Assembly (NCBI GenBank): GCA_933822405.4
Contig: CAKOGP040001001.1
Location: 166,962 to 183,187, forward strand
Length of the DNA: 16,226 nucleotides
Source of the DNA: Cylindrotheca closterium
Taxonomy: Eukaryota; Bacillariophyta; Bacillariophyceae; Bacillariales; Bacillariaceae
Direction of reading: 5' to 3'
Position 1 is the first letter of the stretch; the number at the start of each line of letters is the position of its first letter. This document shows positions 14,856 through 16,226 of the stretch, piece by piece. The translations under genes were made by a program, and so were the position numbers. Under the pieces are notes generated by a model. That model saw nothing but the letters and a program-made list of their open reading frames with translations. It made no database searches and was not told the DNA's origin.

Positions 14856-15882
14856 TCATGCGGATCCAGCTTCCAAATACTTGACAATTAGATCCAAGTT
14901 ATCTTTTGCTTGTGATATGGCCAACTTGGCCTGTTCCAGATTGCTATTTTCATTGGTGTCGTCTACGGCATCTTTGGGAAAGTTGTTGACAGCTACAATT
15001 TCGTTTTTGGCAAGAGAAGTAGGATATATCAATAGTGAGTTGGATGGTGTACGTTGATTTTTGAGAACGAATGGTCACATTGCATATCATCATTGCATAT
15101 CGTCATCAGCAACTTACCATCAAAGTCAGCAACCCCGGCAGTGTAACTCAATGAACTCGCCTTGGATAATGACTGTGAAAAGCTTTCGAGAGCTGGAGTT
15201 GTTGGAAAATGATGTTGAGAGAATTGATGTGAGTTCCAAAATCATATGCCATGAATGAATCAAGCACACGACGATGAACAATACCACAGCACGTACCAGC
15301 CACATAATCTTCCACATCATCTGGCGACACAAAGTCCAATCCTCGTTTCAACTTTTTGTCAATCCCCACCAATGGTCCCTTCCCCGTCACTCCCAAGTAA
15401 TCTCTCACGATGCGATTGGTCGTCTTGCAGGTTTCCACGGAGACAGACTTGTCAAAGAGGGCAAAGATACTGGCCTTCTCTAATAGCAGCTCTTTGTTTT
15501 TGGTTTCCAGCAATTCACGGGGAACATCGGCAAAAGTACAATCAATCGTGGCGCGTTTCCAATTGGACAAGAGTTTGTCCAAGGTGGCTTGGGATTCCTT
15601 GATGCTTTCGAGGGGATTTTGGGTTGGCGATAATGGTGGAGATTTGGCACACGAGGTGGTTGGAAGAGACGACCATGTTGATGCAAAAACTACCAAGGAA
15701 GAGCCCAGAATAGAAACTTGCTGTTGCAGCCAAGCTCGGCGGTTTATCGTCTCGGCTTCGTGGTTATTGTAAGGTGTGGGCTTCTTGTTGTTTATTGAAT
15801 AGGCTTCCGTGTGATGATGATGATGGGTGATGCCCATCCATAATATGACAACCAATAAAAGTTTTATCCTTGCCATCGACAT
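14856..15882 (-). CDS. psb31: Psb31-like extrinsic photosystem II protein of the thylakoid lumen
   Basis: A three-exon gene on the minus strand: 15882-15297, 15192-15118, 14992-14856. Introns 15193-15296 (GTACGT…CCAG) and 14993-15117 (GTAAGT…GTAG) are both phase 1, and splicing gives 265 residues. The presequence is layered. A signal peptide (ARIKLLLVVILWMG) comes first, then TEA|YS, a likely diatom cleavage site with an aromatic +1 residue. A transit-like stretch follows. Then comes a Tat-type thylakoid signal with RR at 48-49, a hydrophobic core and a cleavage site near SCA (77-79). The mature part is helical, with ATIDCTFADVPRELLETKNK, CKTTNRIVRDYLG and, after splicing, SYTAGVADFD; Cys115 and Cys152 could pair. 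This matches my memory of Psb31, an extrinsic subunit stabilising the oxygen-evolving complex in diatoms; a related PsbQ-like lumenal protein is the alternative. Confidence in the gene model is higher than in the name. Confidence 0.75.
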
Positions 15883-16226
15883 TATTGTTGCTCGTGATTC
15901 TTGTCAGCAAACTCAATCTGTGCTGTGCGGTGTGGTGCTGTGATTATATTTTATTAATATAATAATTGCTAGCTAGATGAACATTATTTTTTATAATAAT
16001 AACGCGTGCAGAAAAATAAATCGTCACCACCGTTGTGATGACCACGTACTGATGCAAGACGGGGTAATTCTCGGATATAGCTGAAAAGGGGACATAGAAG
16101 GGTTTTTATTTTATGCTGGTGGAGCAGTTTATACTAGATCCCCCGGGGAGAAAAGAAGGGGAGAGAGGAAGAAGAAAAGAAAAAACGAAGAGAGAAGAAA
16201 AGAGGAGAAAGCAATAGCATTGCAAT
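15883..16226 (-). promoter_or_regulatory. Upstream region of the Psb31-like gene with polypurine tract
   Basis: The first 130 bp above the ATG are AT-rich (tattttattaatataataa near 15948; attattttttataataataa near 15984), without one clear TATA box. From 16145 to 16210 the plus strand is purine-only except for one C at 16186, a 66-nt polypurine tract. No other gene is seen up to the window end. Confidence 0.4.

Noticed and set aside
15808..15823. Poly-His run in the Psb31-like presequence as a metal-binding site
   Set aside because: It lies between the signal peptide core and the predicted cleavage site and would be removed; it is probably trinucleotide slippage.

Overview
This window looks like nuclear DNA of a diatom, probably a raphid pennate. 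Three things point there: small phase-1 GT-AG introns; a lumenal photosystem II protein of the diatom Psb31 type with a layered plastid/Tat presequence; and Ty1/copia polymerases with the chromodomain-like linker (W-K-D-G-S-x-x-W-I/V-P-L-K-D) common in diatom copia elements. There is no bacterial-style operon. Most of the window is nested or decayed mobile DNA, with four host-type genes between the layers.

Layout. 1-1284 (minus): a long reading frame, open at the window edge and interrupted by one amber stop; it may be gag-like. 1285-2325: a tandem array of a 413-bp hairpin-rich repeat (one full unit, one 312-bp unit, one decayed unit). 2558-3957 (minus): ankyrin-repeat membrane protein with at least one intron and an unresolved 5' end. 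4219-9106 (minus): a degenerate Ty1/copia element (LTRs 4219-4452 and 8900-9106) with a minisatellite-expanded gag, an internal deletion that removes protease and integrase, in-frame stops, and a 1.27-kb TIR transposon (5974-7242) inserted in its reverse transcriptase. 9168-10235: a lone LTR of a second copia family, interrupted by a 662-bp element with perfect 18-bp TIRs (9564-10225) that carries a truncated transposase-like ORF.

10442-11791 (plus): an intact single-exon gene fusing an Arf/Arl-type GTPase to a YqcI/YcgG-family domain. 11983-12996 (minus): a type II membrane protein with a sulfotransferase-like PRSxST motif, convergent with the GTPase gene. 13068-13480: a diverged, single-copy member of the same hairpin repeat family, spanning what is the unit-to-unit junction in the left-hand array. 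13508-13911: two 118-bp direct repeats. 13912-14662 (plus): the 3' end of a second-family copia element (RNase H remnant, polypurine tract, full LTR). 14856-15882 (minus): a three-exon gene for a Psb31-like extrinsic photosystem II protein. 15883-16226: its AT-rich upstream region, ending in a polypurine tract.

The genes show no shared pathway. The most interesting signals are (a) the 413-bp hairpin repeat family, whose stems change sequence on both arms while keeping their pairing, and (b) the Arf-YqcI/YcgG fusion with an altered catalytic switch residue. All family assignments come from motif recognition by eye; no database search was possible.
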